From contig JAUCBJ010002847.1 in assembly GCA_032718475.1 (NCBI GenBank), positions 39,962-103,961 on the forward strand: a stretch of DNA of 64,000 bases, read 5' to 3'. Below the pieces are notes generated by a model that made no database searches, was not told where the DNA came from, and worked only from the letters and a program-made list of their open reading frames with translations. Positions within the stretch are counted from its first letter, which is position 1; each line of letters begins with the position of its first letter. Below, one piece after another: positions 41,631-52,702 of this stretch. This stretch comes from Nemertoderma westbladi (taxonomy: Eukaryota; Xenacoelomorpha; Nemertodermatida; Nemertodermatidae). Position numbers and translations under genes: made by a program.

Positions 41631-41780
41631 TGTTGCAACATTATTGAAAATTGTTACAAAATATTAATTATTATTATTATTATTATTTTCGCTACGTTTA
41701 TAGTCAATGTAATTTTTAATGTAACAATTATGATTACGAAATATATCCGATCTAAATCTTAAATGTTCGGGTGTTTCCTG

Positions 41781-42341
41781 TCATAAATCAATTAAGAAAT
41801 GCGAAAATGGTTCAATAGTTGCATCTTGATAAGAATCTACTAAAAATTTGGTCTGCCCTGGTAACATCTGCTTCGCGAAATTTAAAACCGATAAACTGTC
41901 TCGTGGATTTTTCATTAATACTAAAGTATGGCTATTAATTGATCTTGTGCGGTTATGCTTCCCACCGTAAAACATGTTTTGCGTTATAAAACAAATAAAT
42001 ATATTGGAATGATGAGCTACCTTAGTAAACAATACAGTTAAAGCTGTACTGGACTCGGTTTCTGTTAATAAATCATCTATAATTAATAAATCTCGACTAT
42101 TCACTAAAGTATCTATATTTTTGGGCAAACCTTTGTAAAGGTGAGTAATACCAGGAATAGTCGGTGGATTGCTCCCGTAACAATACAATACTCGCAAGGG
42201 GGCTTCGTTGAAGCAGCCATTCTTGTGTTTAATTAAATTCCCCACAAAAGTTGATTTTCCAGAACCAGATGGACCAGAAATTATCATACTCGTTCCCATT
42301 TGAAAGTTTAAATTATATGGACCTGAATTAAAGTCAGCCAT
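41781..42341 (-). CDS. FtsK/HerA-type genome packaging ATPase
   Basis: This ATPase pumps the element's DNA into capsids. The intact 186-aa protein has Walker A GPSGSGKST at residues 23-31, Walker B LLIIDD (Asp89/Asp90), and a sensor-like region ICFITQNMFYGGK with Gln at the expected place, followed by NTR...LMKNPRD. Length and motif spacing match Polinton and adintovirus ATPases related to poxvirus A32. The start follows an AATAATAATAA leader. 41,631-41,780 is a short AT-rich spacer. Confidence 0.93.
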   Translation of the reverse strand: MADFNSGPYNLNFQMGTSMIISGPSGSGKSTFVGNLIKHKNGCFNEAPLRVLYCYGSNPPTIPGITHLYKGLPKNIDTLVNSRDLLIIDDLLTETESSTALTVLFTKVAHHSNIFICFITQNMFYGGKHNRTRSINSHTLVLMKNPRDSLSVLNFAKQMLPGQTKFLVDSYQDATIEPFSHFLIDL

Positions 42342-42560
42342 TTATTATTATTATTAAGATATATCAACACTACAATATAATATAATATAAATATCAATAT
42401 CAATAATCCATCACCATTACTATGTATATAACAATAATTGATGGAACTACAATAATATTAGAGTACTGTATATTTAATTAACATATGACACAACTACAGT
42501 ATGTGACGCTCGCTGCAACAAAAGGTGCTATTTCCAATTATAGTATAGACTGTTGTAATT

Positions 42561-43016
42561 TCAAGCATGGTGGTGAGCATCTTTATATGCGAAATAATAA
42601 TAGGTAACATCGGCAGTTTGGAAATCACTTCCCGAGAATTTCACGCTAATGATTTTTTTATGTTCGCTGCTAAAAAAATAAGGAATATAATAGCAACACC
42701 TCCGTATTACATTTCTATAAAAAATATTCTCCAATATTGTAAATAAATCTCCGGGATCATTACTTTTCGCAGAAATATAAGTTATATTTCGAAGCTCTTT
42801 CCAATAAAAGGGTTGGTAACTTACCAACTTTATATTAAACTTAGATATGGGTGCGCGACAAATAGGACAAATTTTAGAACAATAATTATTCATTTCGGAA
42901 TATTGTACAATACATTGTACGCAAGTTGCACGTTTATTTTCACACTTATAATAATCTCGATGTTGTTGCAATAAATTAGAATAGCAAACTGGACATTTTT
43001 TATTTAACATATCCAT
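42561..43016 (-). CDS. RING-finger protein
   Basis: This intact 151-aa protein is the outermost gene of the leftward block. Residues 8-56 form a C3HC4-like array: CPVC, a Cys in YYKC, TCVQC, then CSKICPICRAPI. The last CPIC is the classic second half of a RING domain, which would suggest E3 ubiquitin ligase activity towards host or element proteins. The remaining ~95 residues have no recognised domain. Some Polintons and adintoviruses carry accessory genes at this position; a RING gene here is plausible but its role is unknown. Confidence 0.75.
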   Translation of the reverse strand: MDMLNKKCPVCYSNLLQQHRDYYKCENKRATCVQCIVQYSEMNNYCSKICPICRAPISKFNIKLVSYQPFYWKELRNITYISAKSNDPGDLFTILENIFYRNVIRRCCYYIPYFFSSEHKKIISVKFSGSDFQTADVTYYYFAYKDAHHHA

Positions 43017-43059
43017 TTTTCCAAATTTTAAAGTAAATTGAAAATAATTACCTCAATAC

Positions 43060-43062
<3 letters not shown>

Positions 43063-43102
<40 letters not shown>
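43063..43102. repeat. (CAA)n microsatellite
   Basis: About 13 perfect CAA/ACA triplets lie just upstream of the RING gene, inside the Polinton. Length is likely polymorphic. Confidence 0.9.
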
Positions 43103-43338
43103 ACAAATCCAATATGCTGTATATACAAATACTACTACAATTTTTGATTATTTAAAATTTGATTTTTTTATAATTAAAAACATGAAAATATTATAAATAA
43201 TCATAAAATATTTATAATATAGTGGCAATAGTCATGAATCAAAGCTATTATCAACGTATCGGTATTCAAAATTATCTGTTGATTCTTCAGTTTCGGGTAA
43301 ATCGTTGAGTTGGCAATCGATATAATATAATATATAAT

Positions 43339-44832
43339 ATCCCAGTTAAAAACAACTATATGCATCATATGTGGCTGCATAAATATTTTACACAAATGTG
43401 GCATACATCGAAATGAAACAGTCCAGACACATATGCAGTGCATATGTCTAAGCATATATGCTCCAAAAATTATAAACATAGTGGTTGCATATATGCATGT
43501 GCTGTGCATCCCAGCAAACAATGTACGCTGAGACAGTCTATCCAATCACAGGGCGTTCCTAGTGCATGCTGTGATTGAGAGAGAGGGGGTGGGGGATAGC
43601 CTACCTTATCTTATGTCTATGTCTACACCCTACGGCCCTACACTTACTATACTCTATACATACTGAGATCTAATCGCTTGAGTACATATGAAAATATATA
43701 ATTCATTAAGACTGAGGAGTATCCTATATAACTTTCAGCGACGATCAAAAAATATTATTTCGAATATTAAAATCGATATAATTGATTTTATTTTCAACTA
43801 TATTAGATAATTCATTAGTATGAATTTACTAAAAATAGTACATTGTAGAACTGTTTAATATATAATTATAAACCATACTTCTATCCAATAATTTAAGTTT
43901 TTTGCAATTTAAGTCGGGGGTGGAGGGAGGGGTGTGGAGAAGGGGGGTGGTTGGTGTTTTGCGCTAGTTGAATTTTTGATCGTTTCATTTTTTATTTATG
44001 TTAACAGTATAAAATGCTAAAATACAGGATATAATGTTTTTTGCTAAAATGTATCCCTTGAGAGGGTTACATTATTTTTTCCTTTGATTGAGTTTAGAAA
44101 ATATATCAATATGAAAAGTATTCTAATTGCGAAATGCTTTGTTGATAGGCTTATGTTGTAAATAATTTGAATTATCAAACAATTGTAAAAACGACATTGG
44201 GATAGCTTTAATTATGGTAATCTCATTTTAGGTACTCTACTATCGGAATGGACGCAAAACGTAATGTGTCGGCAGGATTTACTGTAGCTATATATTGACG
44301 TAGCTATTTCAATATCCACTTTTAGCTATTTCAATATCGACCTTTAGCTATCTCACTATATTGACTTAGCTATCTTAATATATTGACGTAGCTATCTATG
44401 GCAAAATGTGATGATTTTCATCCGCATAAAAGTGTTTGAGTCAAATAAACACACCATTAGCATAAAATGAGAGAAGGCGTGGGAAAATAGACACAGAGAT
44501 AATATGTACAGAAGAACATAAGCTGTGACTGGCATATGTTTTGCACAAATTCCACACATATTCTCACCATAAATTTTCTGTCATGTTTACAGTAGCACAT
44601 GTTAATCTTATGGGTATCTGATATGTCAATGCACAAATTATTGTGTGTCAAAGGCATATGTTTTAAATATATCAATCACAATTACATGAAACTGAGATTT
44701 AATGTGTGCCTTTACCACATTCTCTGCTTATTTGCTGAAATTATGTTGCTGCATATATTTTTGTTGGGCATAAGTTTCCCACATGACACATGTAATTCAC
44801 ATATGATACATATTACCATTTTTAACTGGGAT
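43339..44832. mobile_element. Candidate MITE in the Polinton right arm (CCCAGTTAAAAA termini)
   Basis: ATCCCAGTTAAAAAcaactA TATGCATCATATGTG-type sequence at the left is mirrored at 44,795-44,832 with about 80% identity over ~35 bp. The interior is AT-rich, with CATATG words and, at 44,290-44,400, a short tandem repeat of GACGTAGCTATCT-like units, and no gene. It accounts for most of the unusually long non-coding stretch between the RING gene and the right inverted repeat. No clear target duplication is visible. Confidence 0.45.
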
Positions 44833-45036
44833 GTGAGTTGGCCACGTCGTCGTCATCATCATATACAGTATACAGCGGTGGCGGCGGTGGTGGTGGTGAC
44901 GTGGCGAAAAGGTGAATAACCGGTGGGTTAGGCAAGCATCGCTGTTGGTTGGTTGGTGGGTGGGTAACAGCCGTGGATCGAGTGGTGATGTGTTGGGGGG
45001 GCTAACCATGCATCGAGAGGTTAGGCTACGTGATGA

Positions 45037-45484
45037 TGAATATTTTGTTATCTGAAAAATTGCAAAATTAAATTTAGTTACTGGTGAAAAATAGTAGAAG
45101 TTACCTGTAGACACCTCTAGTGTCTGTAAAATAAAGGTTAGTGAATATAAAAATACTGGTTGCTGAAAAATTGCAAAATTAAATTTAGTTACTGGTGAAA
45201 AATAGTAGAAGTTACCTGTGGACACCTCTAGCGTCTGTAAAATAAAGGTTGGTGATTGGACGGAGTACTAGCGCTGGGTGACTAATAACGCCTCTAGCGG
45301 AAGATGCGGGAACTTGAGAAGTTGCCATGGTTACAAATGAAATGCTGACATCTGATTGGCTGAAATAATAACGACTACTGGTAAAGGTTGAAATGGTGGC
45401 TTCTGATTGGACGGAGTACCAGAAATGGATGGTAATGATGGGCTATGGGTGACCATGATGCCGTCTCCATGTACCCTATCTACT
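45037..45484 (-). repeat. Polinton right terminal inverted repeat
   Basis: About 448 bp mirror 25,041-25,489, including the duplicated inner segment and the outer CCATGTACCCTATCTACT terminus. 44,833-45,036 is a GC-richer stretch with GGTGGTGG repeats and no gene. Confidence 0.94.
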
Positions 45485-45490
45485 AAGGGT
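45485..45490. repeat. Polinton target-site duplication, right (AAGGGT)
   Basis: The hexamer matches 25,035-25,040 exactly. The next bases resume the 27-bp minisatellite phase interrupted on the left. Confidence 0.93.
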
Positions 45491-45632
45491 CCATCCCTTG
45501 GAGAGAAGGACAAGGGTTGATCAGCTAAAGAGAAGGACAAGGGTTCATCAGCTGGAGAGAATGACAATGTTTCATCAGCTGGAGAGAAGGACAAGGGTTC
45601 ATCACCCGGAGAGAAGGACAAGATCAGATCTT
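45491..45632. repeat. 27-bp minisatellite, copy 2, right part
   Basis: Five to six 27-bp units continue the array cut by the Polinton and end at GGACAAGATCAGATCTTCAA, the same 3' junction as copy 1 (20,500). This is now separated from the helicase exon by 20 kb. Confidence 0.9.
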
Positions 45633-45902
45633 CAAACAAATTGAAATCAACAAGATGACAATTTAAAAAAAACGATACCTGCGATTCCTACTAAATTAAA
45701 ACAAATTTCTTAGCAGTTATTTATTTATTTGGAAGGAATAATAATGTAAATGGGGGGGGGGGGGGGGGGGGGTTGGTGAGCTGTTTTCTCACGCCATTGC
45801 AATAGTATATCAACATTAATGTTAATTATTTATAGTTAACATTAACACCAGCCATTGGTATGGTATTTATGTGAGTGAGTGAATGATAGCACTGCTAAAC
45901 AC

Positions 45903-47740
45903 TAGGGATGCAACAAAGCTAAAATTTAATCCGGAGCCGGAGGTTTATCCAGGTTACAATATGAGATCCGGCCGGAGTCGGAGGCGGAGATTTGGGGATT
46001 GATAATTCCAATTTAATTTTATAGTAGAAGCACACAGATATGAGTTCATGAGACGGGGGGGGGGGGGGGGGGGGGGGGTGAAGCACATTCTTTCTCGACG
46101 AATTAATAAATCGCCTCAATGTTAAATTATTAATTAATGGAAATGAGCCGTTTACAGTGGCATGTTATTCTATAACCAAAAAAACAATAAACTAAATTTA
46201 ATAGAACAGTTTGATTAGTTTTATTTTTAGGAGTAATCAGCTGTTATTTGTGTCGATTTCCCGAAATATTGTTATTGCATAAATAAATCGGTGGTGTTTT
46301 ATCAAAACGATTCAAATATCATTTTTGTCAAAATAGAGTTTTGGTGTTTTTTGGCATATCTAGACTTCTACGAATCTTCTATTAAAGTATTAGAGCCTAG
46401 AGTTGTTGCGTGTGCTTGAGTTACAGCGCATTTCAGAAAATTGCATAACCACTCAAATGCAAATTTTACATTAAGTCAAGGGAAACGGCTTTTTTTTCAT
46501 AACCACTTAAACCCATAGCCCATCATTACAGATAAGGAGATGGTGATTGAAACTCGTCCCTTACAGACTCAATATACTATCAATGGGCGGGAAATTCGAA
46601 TTGTAACTACTATAAGTACTTCTTTACATGACTGATTTTTCAGAATTCAGAATAAATAAATATTTTACATTTTTAATTGACATTTAATAGAATTCCGGTA
46701 ATTGTGTTTGTTCAAACAATGCACTGTATTGGTCATGGAGTCCAGGTTTTATGGAGCCGAAAGTGATGGATAGGAGGAAAGATAGTTAGCAGTTCATGAA
46801 AAGACTGTCTCGGGCAGATTTCACTGATTGTTTTGTTCGTATGCCTAACATATTAATAGATATGTCGTTATGAAAAATCACAATTTAAGTGAAAAAACTT
46901 TGCATAACCACTCAAATCCTAAAAAAACATCGATAAATTGGTTAAATGTCACTAAAAATCCTAATTGTGGTGTTTTACCGCATGAAAGATTTATTATCTA
47001 CCTTATGAAACCAAAAATTATCTCTTAGGTACCATAGGGGAATTAGAATGTAGAAAAATGCTCCCCTGAACTATTAGGTTTTTGAGTGTTGAGTGGTTAT
47101 GATAAAACACCATCGAAATATAACATACTAAAAATTATAAATGAAAACTACTGGATACTGTTATAAAAGCAAAGAGCAATTCTTGAATTATTTTATAAAT
47201 AGTATGTTGTGAATAAAATAGTTGTAGAATTATAAGTATTTAAACCGATTATTTTACACAAATTCAACAAACTATTTATATAACTTTAATGTTGTTGTTA
47301 GCAACCACATTCAAACCAATCAGTTTCACAAGGGAGGTGGTGTCAGAAAACTTAAGAAAAACAAGCTGTACCTGTAACCAATCAGTTTCAAACCACATTT
47401 GATTAAGTTAACTAACTATGATATTCGCATTATTCATAAATCAAAGAAACTTATTTATTACATGTGAAAAAAGTTATACTTTTTACCATGTATTACGTGG
47501 AAATACTGGACATAACATATTAAAATGTATGGCGTAAGGACTTACTGAGAAATAATGTCGCACTGCGATGGAAAATATGTCGCCCTGGCGATTTGGTAAC
47601 AGTGTGAAATTAATTTCACACAAATAAATAAAAAACCTTAAATTATTTTATTCGAATTTTAACATGTTAAGCTCCGGATTTATTTACCCGGAGCAGGAGC
47701 CAGTATAATGGGCCGGAGCCGGAGCTGTGTTGCATCCCTA
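45903..47740. mobile_element. hAT-like non-autonomous element, duplication copy 2
   Basis: Same termini (TAGGGATGCAAC / GTTGCATCCCTA) and flanks as the element at 20,786-22,414. It is ~210 bp longer, mainly because of a segment at 46,511-46,712 lacking in copy 1. It has a long G run near 46,056-46,077. 47,741-48,607 repeats the AT-rich flank of copy 1 with no gene. Confidence 0.6.
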
Positions 47741-49589
47741 ATTAACACAATACTATCCATAGACTACTATTTTATTGAACGTTAATATTCTATAATATTC
47801 TTTATTATTCTATAAAGTTATTCTACAGATACTAATTTCTGTGTTATTGTGTATATTGTTTAGGTATTTAGTATTTAGATTAAAATGCCCCATTATATTA
47901 TGTAACATCAGCTGTTTTAAACGTGTTTGATAATTTATATATTTTATTCAATTATTACAAATAAATGGTTAGATATTCCGGTAGTCTCTTTGGTTGTAGG
48001 AGGAATGTTACACCGACCAAACTTATTGCAGTACATATTCATTCTCTGGCTCTATTTTTATATATTCGTATGTTTGTTATGAAATAATTGTACGTATGTT
48101 AAAACAATGAAAAATACATTCAATATATACCATGTTTATTTTATTGATGTACTTTTTATCCTTAAGTGAATTAAGTTAATGTTAAAAATCGTAAACATGA
48201 AAAAAGATTAATGTAAAGTTTTGTGTTACAAACATTAACTGTCACTGTTAACTTTTAGTAAGTTCGATTTTAGCTCTCCTAACCCACTAAATTAGATTAA
48301 TGTTCTAACTGATATTGTTACACCAATTTGTGACAGAAACTCTTGTTTGTCACAAAATATTAAATGTTTTAAGTAATTAAATAATTTTGTCTCTAAGTTA
48401 AGGAAATTAATTTATATTCGCAAAATATATTATGACAATAATATTTAATGATTCGTTTTAAACTAATGCTGAAATCTTTGTTGATACATTTACCTATGAA
48501 TGTTATGACTTTTGGGTCGAGCCACTACATCTGTTAGCTTTGGCATACACCTTAGTATTGTCCGTCCTTCCATTTCTACTTCCGTTGTTTGAACGTTGTA
48601 ACCTTGCGCTTCCAAGGTTAAGCTGTTCTCCATAGAAACCGATTTTATTTGTGGTTATAGCAATAATAAATAATAATAATTATTATTTTATTTAATTCAG
48701 CCAGGAAGGTAGTATTATCTAAATTGAAATAAAAGTGTAATTATAGGTAAGGAAAAATAATTAATTAAAGTAAATTACACTTAGTATATCAGTAATACAG
48801 ATTTTAAAAGTAGCCGAAGTGCTTAAATGGCACAGTTGTTATGTAATCTGTAGTATTTTGGGACACGTAATGTAAGGGCTTTGGGACGGGCACATATATT
48901 TTTTAACTTGTTACATAATAATATAATTTAATAACAAAACATATTAATTTCACATTTTTTAATGGTTGCGGTTCATAATTATATTATTTTCGCTAACAAT
49001 TTTATAATTATTGTGGCCACCAGCCCGGTTTCCCATTCTCAGCCAATTCTGGCTCAGCCACGGAGAATGGAGGTGAAACTGTCTCTGCTTCAAATATATC
49101 AATAATTTATGGCTGGGTTAGTTTTCGTGCTGTGGTCCCTTTCTTGCACCCATAAAAAATGATTTTTCGTGCTAAAATTGTCATAATTATGACTCGCTAG
49201 AATAAATTTATTTGTAGTACACAGCGGTTTTTTGGGTGCTGATCGCGATTATAGAACTCAAATATAACATTCGAGAAAATTTCTGGTCATTTTGAATGTG
49301 CCCCCTGGGGCACGAAAAAAACAAGTAGAGCAAATATGATAATAAAAAGATTAACTAATTTAACCTGATTTTATGTCCTTATTGGTTTTTCCGTGTAGTT
49401 GAAAAAATTTGATATAATTCACGTATCGTAGGACGTAGAGTAATATTAATTTCAATACGTGTCATTAAAATACGTGTCACTAAAATACTTGTCACTAAAA
49501 TACGTGTCACTAAAATACATGTCAATACGTGTTGCTATTGGGTAGCGTGTGCTTTATAACACCCCCCCCCCCCCCCCCCCCCCGGTGTA

Positions 49590-50117
49590 AATTAAATTTC
49601 CACCAGACATCTCGACAGACTGTCCACCAGACTTTAGACCAGACTTTAGACCAGACTTTCTTACAGAAACTACGCTTGACTCTCTTTGGGACCGACAACA
49701 GGACATTTCGCCGGATGTTCCGAGCTATGTCTCACCAGACGTCTCACCAGACTGTTTACCGGACGTTTCATCAGACTGTCTACTAGACACTCCAGTAGAA
49801 GACCCATTGGAGCGACCATTGGTTTCAACCGAGTCTCGTCTGTAACCCCGGATACTACCGCGGGGATATCGCTTGATATCCCTCCTGTATTCCGGGCAGC
49901 CACCTTGGAATCATTCCGACCCAACTCCCGCTTCCCCCGTGTCTATCCGACCCCCGTAGTCAGGGCGACTGATCGCTCGGAATATATCCGGGTTGGTATG
50001 ACAGCCCCTGATTCCGGTTCATTTAGGAATCCTCTTCGCTCCCTCGCTTTGGCACAGGAACCGTTCCAGAAACCCAATAACTGGCGATATTCTAACAGAG
50101 GCGTTAAAATAAAATAG
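49590..50117 (+). other. GC-rich, coding-like block of unknown nature
   Basis: After a 20+ base C run the sequence is much richer in GC than its surroundings. One frame reads repeats of PDFRPDF and SPDVSPDC type and stops near 49,843. Another frame continues to a TAA at 50,115 with a basic, proline-rich sequence ending FQKPNNWRYSNRGVKIK. No splice-site pair or family convinces me. It may be a decayed exon or a GC-rich repeat. 48,608-49,589 and 50,118-51,176 show no gene. Confidence 0.25.
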
Positions 50118-51176
50118 GATTTATTTGTATATTATTAGGTAATAAAGAAATTTAATTAACAATTAATTTGTTAAATTATATCAGCTGATTTTGAAAAGTC
50201 AAAATTTTGCTCTCGGACCTCCTCAGACGTTCTCAAAATGTTTCTATAAAATATATTAGGTAATATTAGGCAGACAACAACTGATACGGATGTTGAAATA
50301 TTTAAGGCAACACTTATGAGTTAAGGTTCACCTTAGCTAAGGTTAATTTATATGCAACCGGCCCCTCCTGGTCTAACAGCGAGTTAAGTAAATAAAGTTA
50401 AGTTATTGCAACTATAATTTATTAATATATTGTAAATATTAACCAAACATAAACCAATAACCCATAACCATCACACATATAAACTGGTAACATATAGCAG
50501 AATAGCCAAGATTCAGTCTCTTCTAAAACTTATTGGGAATTCAAACTGCAAAATAAATAATAAAAACGTTAAAGTTAATAATTTTATAGTAAAAAACGAT
50601 ATTTATTCCGGAACTCCAGTATTATTAATTGCTTACCGGTCTACCGAGATCCTGTTAAATAGAATACGACAATAAGATAACATTATTTTAGGTGCTGTAT
50701 ACAATATTTGTAAACCTATCTCTCACGCATTCTCAGATTTAATCCCCTGCGTACAGAGTAGGGCCCCTAAGTAGTTTGTGTAGCAGATTGTTCGGTGTTT
50801 ATACTGTACTATGTGTGTATGTAATATAATTTGTATCTAATATTTCGTGCTGTGCTATTTCGTTTTTACTATGGGCCCTAGCGGCGTGGAATAATAATAA
50901 ATAACATTAATAATCATTATTAACTTTTTACCCAAATATATTATATTATATATTTTATTTAATATTTATTATTATATTAATTTTTTAACATTTTAATGTT
51001 TTAAATTTATTATTATTTTTTATAATTAATTTTTTATATTTTATTAATACAGTAATATTATTATTAAAATTAATATTAATAATATTATTTGTATATTTTA
51101 TAATTAAATATAAAAGTTAGTTTCCAACGCTACTATTGAAATTATTTAGTAATTTTATATAAAACTTGCAGTTTTA

Positions 51177-51800
51177 CTAAATCCAAATCTTCATTTCAAC
51201 TCGAGAAGCCGGACTATATCCAGTAAAATCATACCAATAAGGTCCATTCGGATGGTCTATCCCCCAATTATCCCTCCCACCATATTCTCCGTTCAAGTTA
51301 CTGTGGGCGCAGCGCCTGTACCACCACGCCCCAGTACGATCTACGGCGCAGTTGGTGAGCCACTCATCATTATCGCGGTCCTTGGTAGAGAATGGGAGAC
51401 CGTTGAGAAACTCCAATTCGTCACCAGCCGTACCATTGTAACCGGATACATGTAGGCGATAATTAGTTGCAGCTGATCCGATAGAGAAGTTGGTGTATTC
51501 CGCGTATTTGTGTTCGTTGTTGAACCACAAATCGACCCTCAACTTCACCCCGCCTTTACTCGCATTGTGGATCGTCTCCAACCCCAACCAAAAATTGGTA
51601 TTCGGGTCGCCAAATCCTTCAACATATTCATCCCAGTTGCGGTAGAAGTCAACAGATCCATCAACTCTTTGTTGAATCTTCAGCCCATCTTTCTGCTTTA
51701 TTAGCCGAGGAGCCATTAGCTGATACAGTTTAATGGATGAATCATGTAACCTGTAAACTAACTCTTCCAACTCTGTAACCTGTTCTTCCAACTCTTTATT
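51177..51800 (-). CDS. Secreted fibrinogen-related protein, exon 3 (fibrinogen-like domain)
   Basis: Exon 3 starts after a CCTATACAG acceptor and runs 207 codons to a TAG at 51,177. It begins with a coiled-coil heptad stretch (NKELEEQVTELEELVYRL) and then the fibrinogen-like domain: QQRVDGSVDFYRNWDEY, FWLGLETIH, LRVDLW, YAEYTNFSIG, SGYNGTAGD, the calcium-loop FSTKDRDND, NCA...GAWWYRRC and SNLNGEYGG, ending ASRVEMKIWI. The usual N-terminal subdomain of the fold (with its Cys pair and GGGWTV strand) is missing; only the last ~175 residues are recognisable, so the domain is short. The second disulfide pair is present. Such proteins act as secreted lectins in invertebrate immunity or adhesion (family knowledge). 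Confidence 0.88.
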   Translation of the reverse strand, partial: NKELEEQVTELEELVYRLHDSSIKLYQLMAPRLIKQKDGLKIQQRVDGSVDFYRNWDEYVEGFGDPNTNFWLGLETIHNASKGGVKLRVDLWFNNEHKYAEYTNFSIGSAATNYRLHVSGYNGTAGDELEFLNGLPFSTKDRDNDEWLTNCAVDRTGAWWYRRCAHSNLNGEYGGRDNWGIDHPNGPYWYDFTGYSPASRVEMKIWI

Positions 51801-52386
51801 CTGTATAGGAAATATTATTAATTGATTAATTTAATTATTTATTAAATTCTGTAAATCCTCTGCCCATATCTGATCAGTGTTTGGGTTGGAGTTCTCTAGG
51901 GATATCATTAAACGCCGGCATTTCGACCCAACATTTAGAGAAATTAAATACTAACTATATTACGTCGTTGCTCATAAAATAGCACATTATAGCGTTACGG
52001 CACGAGTGATTTTGTTTAGTGAAATAATAGAACCGTAATAATAGGGCCGTAAAAGATTTAATGTGGTAATTATGAACAACGGCGAATCTAATTTTATTTA
52101 TTTGTGGGAAATTATTTGTAGTTTTGCACTTAAAACTTTCTAGAACAACCTAATAATGACGCGGTGACATACTGGATATACTGGAAATACATAGTAAATG
52201 TATGGCGTAGGGACATACTGAGAAATAATGTCGCACTGCGATATAAGGTTAGGAAATATGTCGCCCTGGCGATTTGGTAGTGCGAAATTAATTCCACACA
52301 AATAAATAAAAACATAATAATAAAACCGAAGGACTTCAACACGGCAAATAATTATGTTACAAATAATTACTGGTTAAGAAACTAAC

Positions 52387-52503
52387 ATCGTTATTTAGCT
52401 CATTGAGTTGGTTAGTTAGGTTTGTAAGTATATCTTTTAGTTGGTCACTCAACCCATTGATATTTTCTTTCAACTCTGTATTCTGTTCTTCCGACTCTGT
52501 AAC
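52387..52503 (-). CDS. Fibrinogen-related protein, exon 2 (coiled coil)
   Basis: A 39-codon exon lies between a TTTCCTAACAG acceptor and a GTTAGT donor. It reads VTESEEQNTELKENINGLSD, then QLKDILTNLTNQLNELNND, an obvious leucine/asparagine heptad coiled coil. It is phase 0 at both ends and so joins exon 1 and exon 3 in frame. It probably drives oligomerisation. An alternative donor ten bases further is possible but would break phase with exon 3. Confidence 0.72.
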
Positions 52504-52702
52504 CTGTTAGGAAATATTTTTATAGTTTATAGTTTCAGTTAAAAATATGCTGTTCAAATAATTATATGACTATAACTTACCTAATGACATCATTTCACAG
52601 GATTTCCACCAATCAGGATTCAAATGACAAGCCTGGAATGTATTTTGCGTTTTTCTCAAAACTATGTAAAAATGAGATAGACGGTTTTGGCATTTAAGTG
52701 CC

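Larger units (their letters stand above)
25041..45484. mobile_element. Polinton/Maverick (adintovirus-like) element, 20.4 kb
   Basis: The element has AG...CT termini, ~449-bp inverted repeats, a 6-bp target duplication and the Polinton hallmark genes: protein-primed DNA polymerase B, retroviral-type integrase, adenain-like protease, FtsK/HerA-type packaging ATPase, and major and minor capsid proteins. Genes form two convergent blocks meeting near 32.2-33.5 kb. The polymerase and protease are broken and the capsid gene is interrupted by a MITE, so this copy is a fossil. ATPase, integrase, both penton-like genes, the small virion proteins, the RING gene, the TBP-like gene and the 347-aa gene remain open. 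It sits in the 27-bp repeat tail of a duplicated SMARCAD1 exon. The later MITEs inside it show it has been resident for some time. Confidence 0.96.
23281..48607 (+). repeat. Tandem segmental duplication, copy 2 (interrupted by the Polinton)
   Basis: The unit begins GGAACTGTGACCAACTATCA, like copy 1, and ends near CGTTGTAACCTTGC at 48,607, after which the sequences differ. The Polinton at 25,041-45,484 occupies its middle and is absent from copy 1, so it inserted after the duplication. Removing it leaves about 4.9 kb collinear with copy 1. A ~200-bp segment at 46,511-46,712 is present only in this copy. Confidence 0.93.

Noticed and set aside
39737-42500. TACAGTATA/TATACTGTA words as Polinton promoters
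   Set aside because: The same words are frequent in host DNA across the window (e.g. around 58,810 and 59,100), so they are a genome-wide compositional feature.
43201-43545. 114-codon minus-strand frame in the Polinton right arm
   Set aside because: It lies mostly inside a candidate MITE terminus and AT/CATATG-rich sequence, has no recognised motif and its composition (many Cys, Met, His) follows the repeat words.
44797-45225. Open frame over the right inverted repeat (and its mirror at 25,301-25,573)
   Set aside because: It is made of the duplicated terminal-repeat segment and is mirrored at both ends; no protein-like features.
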